A stretch of 64,000 nucleotides of DNA, from NCBI RefSeq assembly GCF_001441615.1, contig NZ_LAXJ01000009.1, positions 124,001-188,000 on the forward strand, written 5' to 3'. The DNA is from Roseovarius atlanticus. Its GTDB lineage: Bacteria; Pseudomonadota; Alphaproteobacteria; Rhodobacterales; Rhodobacteraceae. Numbering within the stretch: position 1 is the stretch's first letter; every line of letters starts with the position of its first letter. The notes beneath the pieces were generated by a model. It had not been told where the DNA came from. It ran no database searches and was given only the letters and a program-made list of their open reading frames with translations. This document shows positions 1 to 9,051 of the stretch, piece after piece. Position numbers and translations under genes: made by a program.

Positions 1-1
1 G

Positions 2-733
2 TTCTTCGCGGCCTTCGTGATGACCGTGGCCAGCCGCACCGCCGGCGGCCTGCGCGCCGCCGCCCGCACGGATCAGCCACTGGTACAAGGCTTTCGCGCC
101 GTGCTGCTGGTGGCCGAGATCTGCGTGATGATCTTCGGCTTCACCCTCTTGGGGTTGGTCGAAAGCCACGCCGTCTTCGCCTGCTACCCGCTGCTGATCG
201 CCGCTCTCTCCGGCCCGGTGCTGGGCGAAAGCGTCGGCTGGCGCCGCTGGGCGGCCATTGGCGTGGGCTTCGTCGGCGTCATCATCATCCTGCAACCGGG
301 CTTCGGCGTCTTCCAGCCCGAGGCGATCGTGCCGCTGATCGCGGCCCTGATGTTCGCACTCTACGGTCTGCTCACACGCTACGTCGGCCGACGCGACAGC
401 GCCGCGACCAGCTTTTTCTGGACCGGCACCGTGGGCTCGGTGGCCATGACCGCCGTCGGCCTATGGTTCTGGGAGCCGATGTCGGCCTACAACTGGCTCT
501 GGATGGCCGCGCTTTGCGTCACCGGTGCGGCGGGGCACTACACGCTCATCAAGTGCTACGAGGTGGCTGAGGCCAGCGCGGTGCAGCCCTTCGCCTACCT
601 GCAACTGGTCTTTGCCAGCACCATCGGCATCCTGGTCTTTTCCGAAACCATACGCCTCAACGTGGCGCTTGGCGCGGGGCTAATCGTGGCTGCGGGGCTT
701 TTCACGCTCTGGCGCCAGCGGTTGCGCGGCTAG
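2..733 (+). CDS. EamA/DMT-family inner-membrane transporter, 5' end outside window
   Basis: The reading frame is already open at base 2, so the true start lies upstream. The visible 243 or so residues form repeated hydrophobic helices separated by short loops. The last four-helix block, with GAAGHYTLIKCYEVAEASAV and a terminal LxLRxR-like tail, is typical of the C-terminal EamA repeat of drug/metabolite exporters. Proteins of this family carry out export or exchange of small metabolites across the inner membrane; the substrate cannot be told. It ends 75 bases before the next gene. A second, separate EamA gene lies at 9930-10808. Confidence 0.85.
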   Translation, partial: FFAAFVMTVASRTAGGLRAAARTDQPLVQGFRAVLLVAEICVMIFGFTLLGLVESHAVFACYPLLIAALSGPVLGESVGWRRWAAIGVGFVGVIIILQPGFGVFQPEAIVPLIAALMFALYGLLTRYVGRRDSAATSFFWTGTVGSVAMTAVGLWFWEPMSAYNWLWMAALCVTGAAGHYTLIKCYEVAEASAVQPFAYLQLVFASTIGILVFSETIRLNVALGAGLIVAAGLFTLWRQRLRG

Positions 734-807
734 TGCGGCATTTCACCGGGCTTTTCCAAGCGGCGATCCCACTGTATCAACGCGGCTGAACGGCAAGGAA
801 ACACCTC

Positions 808-1191
808 ATGCACATGGCGCGAGACATGACGGCGATCTGCAAGGCGGCCCTCACTGTGCTGCTCGCGCTGTTCATCGCGATCCGCGTCGTGGCCCAGCCC
901 ACGATCCTCGCCGCGCCGGAGCCGGGGGTGATGGCGCTCTGCTCTGGCGGGCAGATCGTCTATGTCTCGATGGAAACCGGCCTGCCGGTGAAAAACGACG
1001 GCGAAACCGGCCTGCTGGCCGATCCGTGCCCGTTCTTCGGCGTGACCGCCTTCGACCTGGCCGTGGACCAGACTCGGCCAACGCCGTTGCAGCTGCCGGG
1101 CGCGCTCGCGCTCGTGCAGACCCACAGATCTCGGCCTGTTCCCGGCGCACCGGTTCAGAACGCCGCCCGCGCCCCGCCCCTGTCGGCCTGA
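808..1191 (+). CDS. DUF2946-like small secreted or membrane-anchored protein
   Basis: A 127-residue protein with a basic start and one hydrophobic segment (about residues 10-30, ending AQP), which is either a signal peptide or an anchor. The middle holds the short motif ALCSGG and the end is low in complexity and rich in Pro and Ala. Length, single helix and cysteine-containing centre fit the DUF2946 family. In proteobacteria that family often sits beside copper genes, and here a copper chaperone gene follows 130 bases downstream. A copper-related periplasmic role is inference from that neighbour. An overlapping minus-strand frame is treated as a shadow because it lacks any domain and has an Arg/Gly-rich composition. 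Confidence 0.6.
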   Translation: MHMARDMTAICKAALTVLLALFIAIRVVAQPTILAAPEPGVMALCSGGQIVYVSMETGLPVKNDGETGLLADPCPFFGVTAFDLAVDQTRPTPLQLPGALALVQTHRSRPVPGAPVQNAARAPPLSA

Positions 1192-1321
1192 TCCAGTGCG
1201 GGCACCGCCGTGGTGCCACTTCCCCAGGCGATCCACGCAGGCGGGCTTCGGCCCGGCGCGTTTTCACACCACATCCGGCACGCGGCCGATGGCCCGCGCC
1301 ACCACACCACAGGAAACCGAC

Positions 1322-1792
1322 ATGAAAACCCTTCTTATCCTTGCATCCGCCCTGATCCTTTCGACGGGCATCGCCACCGCGCATGATTACACGGTGGGCA
1401 ATCTGGAAATCATGCACCCAATGGCGTTCGAGACGCCCAAAATGGCCAAGGCCGGCGCCGGTTTTCTCACCATTACCAACACTGGCGACACAGACGACGT
1501 ACTGCTCGAGGTGCGTGCCGACTTCCCCAAAGTCGAGGTCCACACCACCGAGGAATCCGACGGCGTCGCCAGAATGATGCATGTCGACAATTTGCCTATT
1601 CCGGCTGGCGAAACAGTCGAACTCGCCCCCGGCGGGTATCACGTGATGTTTATGGGGCTGGAGGCGCCGTTCGAAGACGGCCAGAAAATTCCGGCGACGC
1701 TGATATTTGAAAACGCCGGCGAGGTCGAGGTCACGTTCAATGTCGAAGTCCGCCCGGAAGACGGCGAAAGCATGGACCACTCCAACCACTGA
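1322..1792 (+). CDS. Periplasmic copper chaperone PCu(A)C
   Basis: 156 residues with a clean signal peptide (hydrophobic residues 3-20, cleavage near ATA-HDY). The family's copper(I) ligand pattern is present: His74, Met85, His107 and Met109, that is H-x10-M followed about 21 residues later by HxM. PCu(A)C proteins hand copper to the CuA site of cytochrome c oxidase in the periplasm. The ATG at 1322 was chosen over an upstream in-frame start because the signal peptide begins exactly there. The C-terminus ends in a His-containing tail (DHSNH) that may add a weak metal site. Confidence 0.9.
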   Translation: MKTLLILASALILSTGIATAHDYTVGNLEIMHPMAFETPKMAKAGAGFLTITNTGDTDDVLLEVRADFPKVEVHTTEESDGVARMMHVDNLPIPAGETVELAPGGYHVMFMGLEAPFEDGQKIPATLIFENAGEVEVTFNVEVRPEDGESMDHSNH

Positions 1793-1846
1793 TCCGCGCA
1801 GACCGCGGGTCGGAACGGATACCGCCCTGCGCCAGGCGTCATCGCA

Positions 1847-3916
1847 TCAATCCACCGTCGGTGAAAGCGTGCTGCCGACAAGTTCCTGCGAAAACGGCAC
1901 CGGGTGCGGCTCTTTCCCCAGCCGCGCCCGATAGACCGGCAGGCTCTCGGCCACGCGCATGACGTAATTCCGCGTCTCGTTGAAGGGAATATGCTCGATC
2001 CAGTCGATGATATCGCCACCCTCTTGCCGCGGGTCGCCGAACTGCGTCATCCAGCGCGGCGGGCGCGCGGGCCCGGCGTTGTAGGCCGCCGCCATCATGA
2101 TGACGTTTCCTTCGAACTGCGATGCCATCTGCGCCAGATAGGCCGACCCCAGGCGGGCGTTATAGGCCCAGTCGTCGAACACACGCGACCGCGTATGGTC
2201 GGTCTCGCCCAGCCGCCGCGCCACCTCGGCAGCGGTGCCCGGCATCAGCTGCATCAGGCCCATCGCGCCCGCGCCGCTGGCCACGCCCTGGTCGAACTCG
2301 CTTTCGCGCCGCGCGATCGCCAACGCCAGCTCCATCGGCACTGGCAGGTCCAGCTCGTGCATCGGGTGCAACGGGTAATAGGGCGCGGACAGGGTGATCC
2401 CGCGCTGCGCGGCCGCCTTGCCCACCATCACCTGAAGGTGCGGCGAGCCCACATCGTCCATCGCCTGCCCCAGCTGTCTCAAAGGTTGCAGGTCCAGCGT
2501 ATCGGCCAGATGAGTGAAGAACCGTTCGGCCAGTGACACGCGCCCGTTGGCCAGCGCCAGCACCCCGGCCTGAAACACCTCTCCTTGCGCAAACTCCGCC
2601 TCGCGCCAGTCGGGAAAGCTCTGTCGCCCGTTCAGCGCCCGGTCGAACGGGAACCCGCCGCGCTCGGCGGCCAGCAGCCCGTAAAAGCTGGTCTGGTGCA
2701 GCGCGCCCAGCTCATACGCGATCTTGGCCGCCGCCTCGTTGCCCGCCGCCTCCTGCGCCCGGCCCAGCCAGTATCCGGCCCGGCCCAGCGAAATCGGAGT
2801 CTCGACGCCGTCCATGAACCGCTGGAAATGGAAAATCGCCAGGTCCGGATCGCCCAGGTCGGTCAGCGCGATGAACCCCGCCAGCCACTCCAGGTCGGCG
2901 AAATGCGAGCCTTCCACCAGCCCGTGCACCGACGCCAGGTCATAGGCGGTGCGCGCCGCCCCATCGCGCATCCGGTCGCGCGCCAGTTCCCGCCGCCAGC
3001 CGGCCCAGCGCTCGGCATCGCCCAATCCGTTCCCCTCCAGCCGGCTTTGGCGCAAGATCAGCTTGATCGCCTCGTCGGGACGGTCTTTTCGGATATGGCG
3101 GTTGTAAAGCGCATAGGCGATGTGCGGATTGCTCTGCGCCGCTTCGGGCAGCAGCGCCAGTCGCTTGTCGGCACCGTCCGCATCCGCCTCGATCATCAGC
3201 CGGGTCTCGGCGATTTCGCGCGTGTCCTCATCGACCAGCGGCAGCATCTGCTGCACGTCCCGCAGCCCCCGCCACAGCGCCATGTCCAGCCGCGCCGCGT
3301 GATGCGGCTTCAACAGCTCGGGCCGCGCGCGCAGAAACGCCTGATGCTCGGCGGTCGACAAATCCAGCGTCCGCCATGCCAGCACGATCGCCACATCGGC
3401 ATCACCGGGCCGGTCGGCCTTCTGCAACGCGCGGGCGTATGACAGCGCGCCAAGGCCCGAGTGCGGCACCCGGTCCTCGTAAAATGTGATAATCTCTTCC
3501 GGCGAGGCGTCGATCATCGCCACCTCGGCCTGCGTGTGCAGATAATCCAGCCCCGGCCAATCTGCGTGATCCTTCAGAAACGCCAGGATCTCGCCCGGCG
3601 TGCCCTCGCCCGCCCGCAACCGGTGCCATTCGATCAGCGTCACTCCCGCTGGCCCGGCTCGTTCCGCAAGCTGCGCCGCTGTCGTCCAGCGCCCTGCCAG
3701 CATCGCGTCGAATGCGCTCGACAGCGGACGCGGCGGCACGCGCGGCGCGGGAGCCACCATCACGGTTTGCTCCACCTCCTCTGTACCCGCCTCGGGTACG
3801 GCTTCGGCGGCAGGCTCCGCCTGGTCCACGTCCTCCGATTGGGCCACCACCGGCAGTGGCCACAGCAAGGCCATCAAGGCCACGACAAGTCTTGAAACGC
3901 TGAACATCTCTTGCAT
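1847..3916 (-). CDS. Soluble lytic murein transglycosylase (SLT domain)
   Basis: 689 residues. A signal peptide (about 1-25, ending VVAQ) is followed by a long alpha-helical superhelical region (about 70-520) and a C-terminal lysozyme-like SLT domain. The catalytic glutamate is Glu538 in RRESEFD, followed by the family motifs GLMQLMPGT and AAYNAGP. The size and order match Slt70-type enzymes, which cleave the MurNAc-GlcNAc bond of peptidoglycan to form 1,6-anhydro products in the periplasm. It is transcribed away from dapA, with 150 bases between the two starts. A second start codon three residues in (3907) is possible. Confidence 0.93.
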   Translation of the reverse strand: MQEMFSVSRLVVALMALLWPLPVVAQSEDVDQAEPAAEAVPEAGTEEVEQTVMVAPAPRVPPRPLSSAFDAMLAGRWTTAAQLAERAGPAGVTLIEWHRLRAGEGTPGEILAFLKDHADWPGLDYLHTQAEVAMIDASPEEIITFYEDRVPHSGLGALSYARALQKADRPGDADVAIVLAWRTLDLSTAEHQAFLRARPELLKPHHAARLDMALWRGLRDVQQMLPLVDEDTREIAETRLMIEADADGADKRLALLPEAAQSNPHIAYALYNRHIRKDRPDEAIKLILRQSRLEGNGLGDAERWAGWRRELARDRMRDGAARTAYDLASVHGLVEGSHFADLEWLAGFIALTDLGDPDLAIFHFQRFMDGVETPISLGRAGYWLGRAQEAAGNEAAAKIAYELGALHQTSFYGLLAAERGGFPFDRALNGRQSFPDWREAEFAQGEVFQAGVLALANGRVSLAERFFTHLADTLDLQPLRQLGQAMDDVGSPHLQVMVGKAAAQRGITLSAPYYPLHPMHELDLPVPMELALAIARRESEFDQGVASGAGAMGLMQLMPGTAAEVARRLGETDHTRSRVFDDWAYNARLGSAYLAQMASQFEGNVIMMAAAYNAGPARPPRWMTQFGDPRQEGGDIIDWIEHIPFNETRNYVMRVAESLPVYRARLGKEPHPVPFSQELVGSTLSPTVD

Positions 3917-4066
3917 TTTCCCGGGCCAGCGACGATAGACACAGCCAGCCTAGTTTCAAGGGGACGGATCGTCCATTCACAAGCTGGGCAACGCCGCGGC
4001 ACGATTGCGTGTTCCACCGCGGTCATCCACCAGCCCTTGGGGCTAAGACATAAAGAGGAGCGTATC

Positions 4067-4942
4067 ATGTTCAAAGGATCATTTCCTGCCTTGGTCACGC
4101 CGTTCAAGAACGGCGAGCTGGATCTCGATACGCTCAAGAAACTTGTGGAATGGCATATTGCCGAGGGCAGCCACGGCCTCGTGCCCGTCGGCACCACCGG
4201 CGAAAGCCCCACGCTCAGCCATACCGAGCATGAAACCGTCGTGTCCGAAGTGGTGCGCGCCGTCAACGGCCGCATTCCGGTGATCGCGGGCGCTGGCAGC
4301 AACAACACGCTCGAATCGATCCGCTTCATCCAGCACGCCGAAGAGGTGGGCGCGGATGCGGCCCTCGTGGTGACGCCCTATTACAACAAGCCCACCCAGC
4401 GTGGCCTGATCGCTCATTTCACCGCGCTGCACGATTGCTGCAACCTGCCGATCATCATCTACAACATTCCCGGCCGGTCCATGGTGGACATGCTGCCCGA
4501 CACGATGGGCGAGCTGGCCAAGCTGCCGCGCATCGTCGGCGTCAAGGACGCCACCGGCGATCTGGCCCGCGTCAGCCATCAGCGCATGACCTGCGGCAAG
4601 GATTTCTGCCAGATCTCGGGCGAGGACGCGACCGCGCACGGCTTCAACGCCCAGGGCGGCGTCGGCGTGATCACCGTCACCGGCAACGTCGCCCCCCGCA
4701 TGGTGGCCGAGGTCCAGAACGCCACGCTAGCCGGCGACTACGCCAAGGCGCTGGAAATCCAGGACCGGCTGATGCCGCTGCACAAGGCGATCTTCACCGA
4801 GCCTGGCCTCGTGGGCGCGAAATACGCCCTGTCGCGGCTGGGTCTGTGCAGTGACGAGGTGCGCTCGCCGCTGACCGACCTCAGCGACGAGACCAAGGCG
4901 ATGGTCGATGACGGCTTGCGCCATGCCGGGCTGATGAACTAG
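4067..4942 (+). CDS. dapA: 4-hydroxy-tetrahydrodipicolinate synthase
   Basis: 291 residues, the normal length. It condenses pyruvate with aspartate semialdehyde, the first committed step of lysine and diaminopimelate synthesis in the cytoplasm. Visible catalytic residues are Thr43/Thr44 in GTTGES, Tyr132 in IYNIPGR, Arg137, and the Schiff-base lysine Lys160 in GVKDATGD. These agree within one position with the E. coli enzyme. The start at 4067 has a strong ribosome site (AGAGGAG, 4054-4060) six bases upstream; an upstream in-frame extension lacks one. A flavodoxin gene follows after 11 bases and may be co-transcribed. Confidence 0.97.
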   Translation: MFKGSFPALVTPFKNGELDLDTLKKLVEWHIAEGSHGLVPVGTTGESPTLSHTEHETVVSEVVRAVNGRIPVIAGAGSNNTLESIRFIQHAEEVGADAALVVTPYYNKPTQRGLIAHFTALHDCCNLPIIIYNIPGRSMVDMLPDTMGELAKLPRIVGVKDATGDLARVSHQRMTCGKDFCQISGEDATAHGFNAQGGVGVITVTGNVAPRMVAEVQNATLAGDYAKALEIQDRLMPLHKAIFTEPGLVGAKYALSRLGLCSDEVRSPLTDLSDETKAMVDDGLRHAGLMN

Positions 4943-4953
4943 GCCTCGGGCCA

Positions 4954-5439
4954 ATGGCCGAACTTCTGATCGTGTATCACTCCAAGACCGGCGGCAGCCG
5001 CCAAATGGCGGAGGCCGCCGCAGACGCCGCGCGGGACGAAACCACAACAACGCTACAGACCGCCGAAGAGACCGGGCCGGACGATCTGCTGCGCGCCGAT
5101 GGCTATATCTTCTGCGCGCCGGAAAACCTGGCCGCCATCGCCGGTATGATGAAGGACTTCTTCGACCGCTGCTATTACCCCGTGTTGGGCCGGATCGAGG
5201 GGCGCCCCTATGCCCAGATGGTCTGTGCCGGGTCCGACGGCACCAACGCCCAGAAACAGATCGCCCGCATCGCCCAGGGCTGGCGGCTGAAGGCGGTGCA
5301 GGAGCCTTTCATCATCTGCACCCACGCCCAGACACCAGAGCAGATCCTGGCCGACAAACACCTGTCCGAGGATGACCTCGCCCCGTGCCGCGAACTGGGG
5401 CAAGCTTTGGGTGCCGGCCTGGAAATGGGCGCGTTCTAG
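4954..5439 (+). CDS. Flavodoxin-like FMN protein
   Basis: 161 residues with the flavodoxin FMN phosphate-binding start (YHSKTGGSRQMAEA, about 8-21) and a second flavin-contact segment (FCAPENLAAIAGMMKDFFDR). This places it among single-domain flavodoxin-fold or NAD(P)H:quinone reductase-like proteins. The electron partner is unknown. It starts 11 bases after dapA on the same strand, and its stop comes directly before that of the convergent NYN gene (5441). That leaves one base between two convergent genes and no room for a separate terminator. Confidence 0.82.
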   Translation: MAELLIVYHSKTGGSRQMAEAAADAARDETTTTLQTAEETGPDDLLRADGYIFCAPENLAAIAGMMKDFFDRCYYPVLGRIEGRPYAQMVCAGSDGTNAQKQIARIAQGWRLKAVQEPFIICTHAQTPEQILADKHLSEDDLAPCRELGQALGAGLEMGAF

Positions 5440-5440
5440 T

Positions 5441-6157
5441 CTAGTCGACCCGGCGCACCAGCATCTGGTTGCCCGGCCCCGATTTCGTCTCAAACACTTT
5501 CAGCTTGCCCACGAGATCGCTCAGCTTTTTCTCGCCATAGGTCCGCGTGTCGAAATCCGGCTTGTCCGCCTGTATCTGCTGGCCAATCCGGCCCAACGGG
5601 TACCATTCGCCTTCCTGGTCGATCTTCTCCATCGCGTCGAAGATCAGGTTGCGCGCGTTGGCCGCGGACTTGGAATCCAGCCCCGCCTTGGACTTGGTGC
5701 GCGCGGACGATCCCACCTCCTGATAGATGTTCTCGATCGCCACGAACCGGTTGCAGGCGTTCTTCAGCGCATCGGGCGCCTTGGCCTCGCCGATGCCGAT
5801 CACCGTCAGGCCCTGTTCGCGGATGCGGCTGGCCAGCCGGGTGAAATCGCTGTCCGACGAGACCAGCACGAACCCGTCGAAATGCCCTGCGTGCAGGATG
5901 TCCATCGCGTCGATCACCAGCCCGATATCGGATGCGTTCTTGCCCTTGGTATTCGCCGTCTGCTGGTGTTGCACCAGCCCCAGGTTCTGCGCCGTCTTGG
6001 TCCACCCGCTCAGCTGTTGGCTGGACCAGTCGCCATAGACCCGCCGCAGCCCCGGCTCGCCATAGCTGGTGACTTCCTTCAGGATCGCATCCGCGTATTT
6101 CGACGGTACGTTGTCGGCGTCGATCAGGACGGCAAGCAGGTTTGAACGGTCGGGCAT
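5441..6157 (-). CDS. NYN-domain (LabA-like) putative RNase with C-terminal winged-helix-like domain
   Basis: 238 residues. The N-terminal half is a NYN/PIN-like nuclease domain, with acidic motifs LIDADNVPSKYA (about 8-20) and the second acidic cluster VSSDSDFTRLASRIREQG. The C-terminal part (about 160-238) resembles the OST-HTH/LOTUS module seen in bacterial LabA-like proteins and thought to bind RNA. Family knowledge points to RNA cleavage or processing; the target is unknown. The start at 6157 was preferred over one eight codons upstream because AAGGAG lies 7 bases before it. Confidence 0.83.
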   Translation of the reverse strand: MPDRSNLLAVLIDADNVPSKYADAILKEVTSYGEPGLRRVYGDWSSQQLSGWTKTAQNLGLVQHQQTANTKGKNASDIGLVIDAMDILHAGHFDGFVLVSSDSDFTRLASRIREQGLTVIGIGEAKAPDALKNACNRFVAIENIYQEVGSSARTKSKAGLDSKSAANARNLIFDAMEKIDQEGEWYPLGRIGQQIQADKPDFDTRTYGEKKLSDLVGKLKVFETKSGPGNQMLVRRVD

Positions 6158-6227
6158 GGCAACTCCTTTTTCAGGGCGCACCCTGCCCTATCCGCCCCTT
6201 GGGCGAAAGCCGATTGTGCCGGGTGCC

Positions 6228-6248
6228 ATTTTCTTCGCAGAAGAAAAT
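6228..6248. repeat. AT-core palindrome (arms ATTTTCTTC / GAAGAAAAT)
   Basis: A 21-base inverted repeat with perfect 9-base arms around GCA, lying between the starts and ends of two minus-strand genes. The identical 21-mer recurs at 7493-7513, on the other side of the M48 gene. It belongs to the set of short palindromes listed at 7531, 22440, 22461, 32197 and 36326. Confidence 0.85.
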
Positions 6249-6271
6249 CCTCCGAATTTCCCGCGCCCTGC

Positions 6272-7411
6272 TCAGCGGTTGACCTCGAACTCGTAAAGGT
6301 CCTCCATCAGCCTGGCGCCCAGAGCGTCCTTGATCGGCTGAAGCTCTGCATCTATCGCCGCGAAATCCACATCCTCCGCGTCCAGCGGCGCGTCATCGAA
6401 CGGCGACAATGACGCGACGAACTCGGCCCGCAGCGCCGTGGGCGGGTGCGAATTGTCGACCCGGCGTTTTTCCCGCGCCGCATCGGCCATCAGGCGCACT
6501 TTCAGGTCCGTCGGCGCATCGGACACCGCGGCCCCCATGTGATCGAAGATACGACCGCCGCGATCCTCCTTGTAGGGGTAAAGATCGATGATGCTGCGCT
6601 CGGCCAGAATGGCGCACATGATCTTTTCCAGCGAGGAAATCTCACTCGCGGCCCCCGCCGTGCGCGCAGCGGCGGCGTCCGCACGGTACTCCGCTCGCTG
6701 GGATTCAAAGAAAGACATCCCACGCAGCAGGCGCTCGAACGTTTCGATGATGACAGCCGCGACCCCTTGCACCAGCGTCGCGCCGCCGAACAGCCCCTCT
6801 TGTTCCAACTCGAACGTATCCCGCCAGTTCTCCAGCACGGAAATCGCGCGCAGGAACACGCCCTGCCGCATCGGATCGTCGTTCACCTTGTGCGCCATCT
6901 CGTGCGCCAGCAGGCCGATACGTTCCTGCGGTGTCAGCGCCATCCAAAGCGGCAAGCCCAGGCCCAGGATCCACTCCTGCCGCCGCCCCCAGCGCGTGAT
7001 CGGGAATTGCCCCATATAGGCGTTGAACGCGATGTTGACATGTACGCCGTCGGGCGGCGTCGTGCCCAGACGCTCGGCAATCCGGTCCAGCAGCGCAAAA
7101 AGCGCCGGCAGATCGGCCCTGCGCAGCGTCTGATCGGTGTTTCTGGCCTTGGGTGGCAACAGCGTAACGCCGAACCCTATCAGGATCAGACCCACAAGGA
7201 TCGGCAATACGCGGGGAAAGGTGACCGCGATCAGAACAACGCCGGCCCCCATGACGATGAACGGTGTCGCAAGAAACACCACGGACAGAACCCAACCGAC
7301 CGCCAGCCTCGGGGTTATCCTGGGCTTCGAATGATCGACCTCGCGCCGCGCCTGCGCCAGAAGAGCGTCGGCATGGCGTTCCTGCCAACGGTCAATCAGC
7401 CGGTCGATCAC
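6272..7411 (-). CDS. M48-family zinc metalloprotease, membrane-anchored
   Basis: 379 residues. Two hydrophobic helices (about 38-62 and 68-88) precede the protease domain. The zinc motif HEMAH is at residues 170-174, and the third-ligand helix (AEYRADAAAA) follows about 70 residues later. This is the HtpX/Ste24-like M48 pattern; such enzymes act in membrane protein quality control. The start is GTG. Longer than HtpX (about 290 residues) because of an extended C-terminal region. Identical 21-base palindromes flank the gene on both sides (6228 and 7493). Confidence 0.88.
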   Translation of the reverse strand: MIDRLIDRWQERHADALLAQARREVDHSKPRITPRLAVGWVLSVVFLATPFIVMGAGVVLIAVTFPRVLPILVGLILIGFGVTLLPPKARNTDQTLRRADLPALFALLDRIAERLGTTPPDGVHVNIAFNAYMGQFPITRWGRRQEWILGLGLPLWMALTPQERIGLLAHEMAHKVNDDPMRQGVFLRAISVLENWRDTFELEQEGLFGGATLVQGVAAVIIETFERLLRGMSFFESQRAEYRADAAAARTAGAASEISSLEKIMCAILAERSIIDLYPYKEDRGGRIFDHMGAAVSDAPTDLKVRLMADAAREKRRVDNSHPPTALRAEFVASLSPFDDAPLDAEDVDFAAIDAELQPIKDALGARLMEDLYEFEVNR

Positions 7412-7492
7412 GGCGGCGTACCTTTTCTGCGATGCGTCTCGCTCAGGCTAAGCCAGTGTCGCACATCCGGCAAGCGCGCAGCCGCGAGCCGA

Positions 7493-7513
7493 ATTTTCTT
7501 CGCAGAAGAAAAT
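7493..7513. repeat. AT-core palindrome, identical to the copy at 6228
   Basis: The same 21-base palindrome as at 6228-6248, with one more shared base downstream. It lies between the start of the M48 gene and the end of the yghU gene. Confidence 0.85.
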
Positions 7514-7530
7514 CCGGCCCCGGATCACAA

Positions 7531-7549
7531 GAATATTCTGCGAATATTC
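7531..7549. repeat. AT-core palindrome (GAATATTC-TGC-GAATATTC)
   Basis: A 19-base sequence made of two copies of the self-complementary octamer GAATATTC around TGC. It lies 17 bases after the palindrome at 7493 and 9 bases from the yghU stop, and could end transcription of yghU. Confidence 0.75.
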
Positions 7550-7557
7550 CCGGGCTC

Positions 7558-8427
7558 TCAGCCCTTGTCGCCGATCTTGTCCTGGGTCTTGGTCTGGAAA
7601 TCCGACGCGTCGTGACGTTCCCACAACTGCTCGTGCGGTTCACCCATCGTACGGTTCACCATGCGTCCGCGCTGTACGGTCGGACGGTCCAGGATCTTCT
7701 CGGCCCAGGCCACCACGTTCTTGTATTCATGGACGCTCAGGAACTTGGCCGCATTGTATTGCCGCCCCAGCGCCAGATTGCCGTACCATGGCCAGATCGC
7801 CATGTCGGCGATGCTGTAATCCTGACCTGCGATATAGGGCCGATCCGCCAGCCGCTGGTCCAGCACGTCCAACTGCCGCTTGGTTTCCATCGCGAAGCGG
7901 TTGATCGGATACTCGTACTTCTCAGGCGCGTAGGCGTAGAAATGGCCAAAGCCGCCGCCCAGATAAGGCGCGCTGCCCATCTGCCACATCAGCCAGTTCA
8001 TCACCTCGGTCCGTTGCGGGCCGGACTTTGGCAGGAACGCCCCGAACTTCTCCGCCAGGTGGATCAGGATAGAGCCGGATTCGAACACGTTGATCGGCTC
8101 GGACCCCGAGCGGTCCACCATCGCGGGGATCTTGGAGTTGGGGTTCACCTCGACAAAACCCGAGCCGAACTGATCGCCATCGCCGATCCGGATGAGCCAG
8201 GCGTCGTATTCCGCGTCATGCCCCTCGGCCAGAAGCTCCTCGAACATCACCGTCACCTTCACCCCGTTGGGCGTGCCCATCGAGTAAAGCTGGAAGGGAT
8301 GCTCGCCCACCGGCAGGTCCTTGTCATGCGTCGCCCCGGCGATGGGCCGGTTGGTCGAGGCGAAGGTGCCGCCGTTCTCGGCGTCCCAGGTCCAGACTTC
8401 GGGCGGGGTGTAGGTATCGTCGGTCAT
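7558..8427 (-). CDS. yghU: YghU-type glutathione-dependent disulfide-bond oxidoreductase
   Basis: 289 residues, the expected size for YghU/Ure2p-like glutathione transferases (E. coli YghU is 288). The N-terminal thioredoxin-like domain contains the segment LYSMGTPNGVKVTVMFEEL and the loop SKIPAMVDR with the cis-proline. An all-helical C-terminal domain ends with an extended tail. Members bind two glutathiones and reduce disulfides in the cytoplasm. The start at 8427 (MTDDTYTPP) was chosen because an upstream in-frame stretch looks like non-coding promoter DNA containing two palindromes (8492-8518). Confidence 0.92.
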   Translation of the reverse strand: MTDDTYTPPEVWTWDAENGGTFASTNRPIAGATHDKDLPVGEHPFQLYSMGTPNGVKVTVMFEELLAEGHDAEYDAWLIRIGDGDQFGSGFVEVNPNSKIPAMVDRSGSEPINVFESGSILIHLAEKFGAFLPKSGPQRTEVMNWLMWQMGSAPYLGGGFGHFYAYAPEKYEYPINRFAMETKRQLDVLDQRLADRPYIAGQDYSIADMAIWPWYGNLALGRQYNAAKFLSVHEYKNVVAWAEKILDRPTVQRGRMVNRTMGEPHEQLWERHDASDFQTKTQDKIGDKG

Positions 8428-8491
8428 AACGGGCTCTCGCTTTGTCTTGCTGTTCCTGCAAAGAGCTAACCGACCGCAGCGGCAATGCAAG

Positions 8492-8518
8492 GTGCAGCGC
8501 TGCACAGATTTCTGTGCA
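8492..8518. promoter_or_regulatory. Two overlapping palindromes upstream of yghU (candidate operator)
   Basis: GTGCAGC/GCTGCAC is a perfect 14-base palindrome at 8492-8505. It overlaps TGCACAGA-TT-TCTGTGCA at 8501-8518. Both lie about 65-90 bases upstream of the yghU start in the 204-base gap between divergent yghU and the I78 inhibitor gene. The overlap suggests two alternative or cooperative protein sites. No regulator can be assigned. Confidence 0.55.
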
Positions 8519-8631
8519 AGACCGTCGTCGCCGAAAAAGACGCCAATTATTTGCACGCATGGTCTTGGGGGTTGCACAGGCCTTACGCTTTGGCCAATGC
8601 TGCCCCGGACGACGCGAAGGAGACATGAAAG

Positions 8632-8919
8632 ATGCGGTTTTTGGCAATAGCGGCACTGGCGACCCTTGCGGCCTGCGGGCCGGCCGTTACCGACGATGGC
8701 GTGCCTTCGCGCGCCGAAGAGGAGGGCCCCGACATCTGCATGGCCGCCGACCACGCCGCCCTTGTGGGCCAGCCGATTGACACCTTCGACCAGTCCGCAT
8801 TGGACCAGCCCGTGCGCATCATTCCGCCCGGCGGGATCGTGACGATGGAATACAATCCCAAGCGGCTGAACGTCGATCTGGACAGCGACAATACCATCGT
8901 GCGCTTCTGGTGCGGATAA
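8632..8919 (+). CDS. I78-family peptidase inhibitor lipoprotein
   Basis: 95 residues. The lipoprotein signal ends in the lipobox TLAAC near residue 15. The rest matches the small I78 (Elastase_inh) fold: DHAALVGQPID, then VRIIPPGGIVTMEYNPKRLN and a C-terminal NTIVRFWCG strand. The family inhibits serine proteases, and an anchored form would protect the envelope. It is divergent from yghU. A frameshifted upstream start at 8442 is a shadow. Confidence 0.85.
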   Translation: MRFLAIAALATLAACGPAVTDDGVPSRAEEEGPDICMAADHAALVGQPIDTFDQSALDQPVRIIPPGGIVTMEYNPKRLNVDLDSDNTIVRFWCG

Positions 8920-9051
8920 GCCCGCGCCACAGCACCTGAGTCCCAACCAACGCCCCGGCCCGGCTGCCATTCTTGGCTTGCGCTTATTTCAACGAAGTTG
9001 ATACTGCCTCGCCAGTAATGTTTGATTTCGCACAAACGAGCGAGGCCCCTC

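Noticed and set aside
730..1789. Minus-strand frames opposite the DUF2946-like and copper-chaperone genes
   Set aside because: Both plus-strand genes have signal peptides and family motifs; the antisense frames have none.
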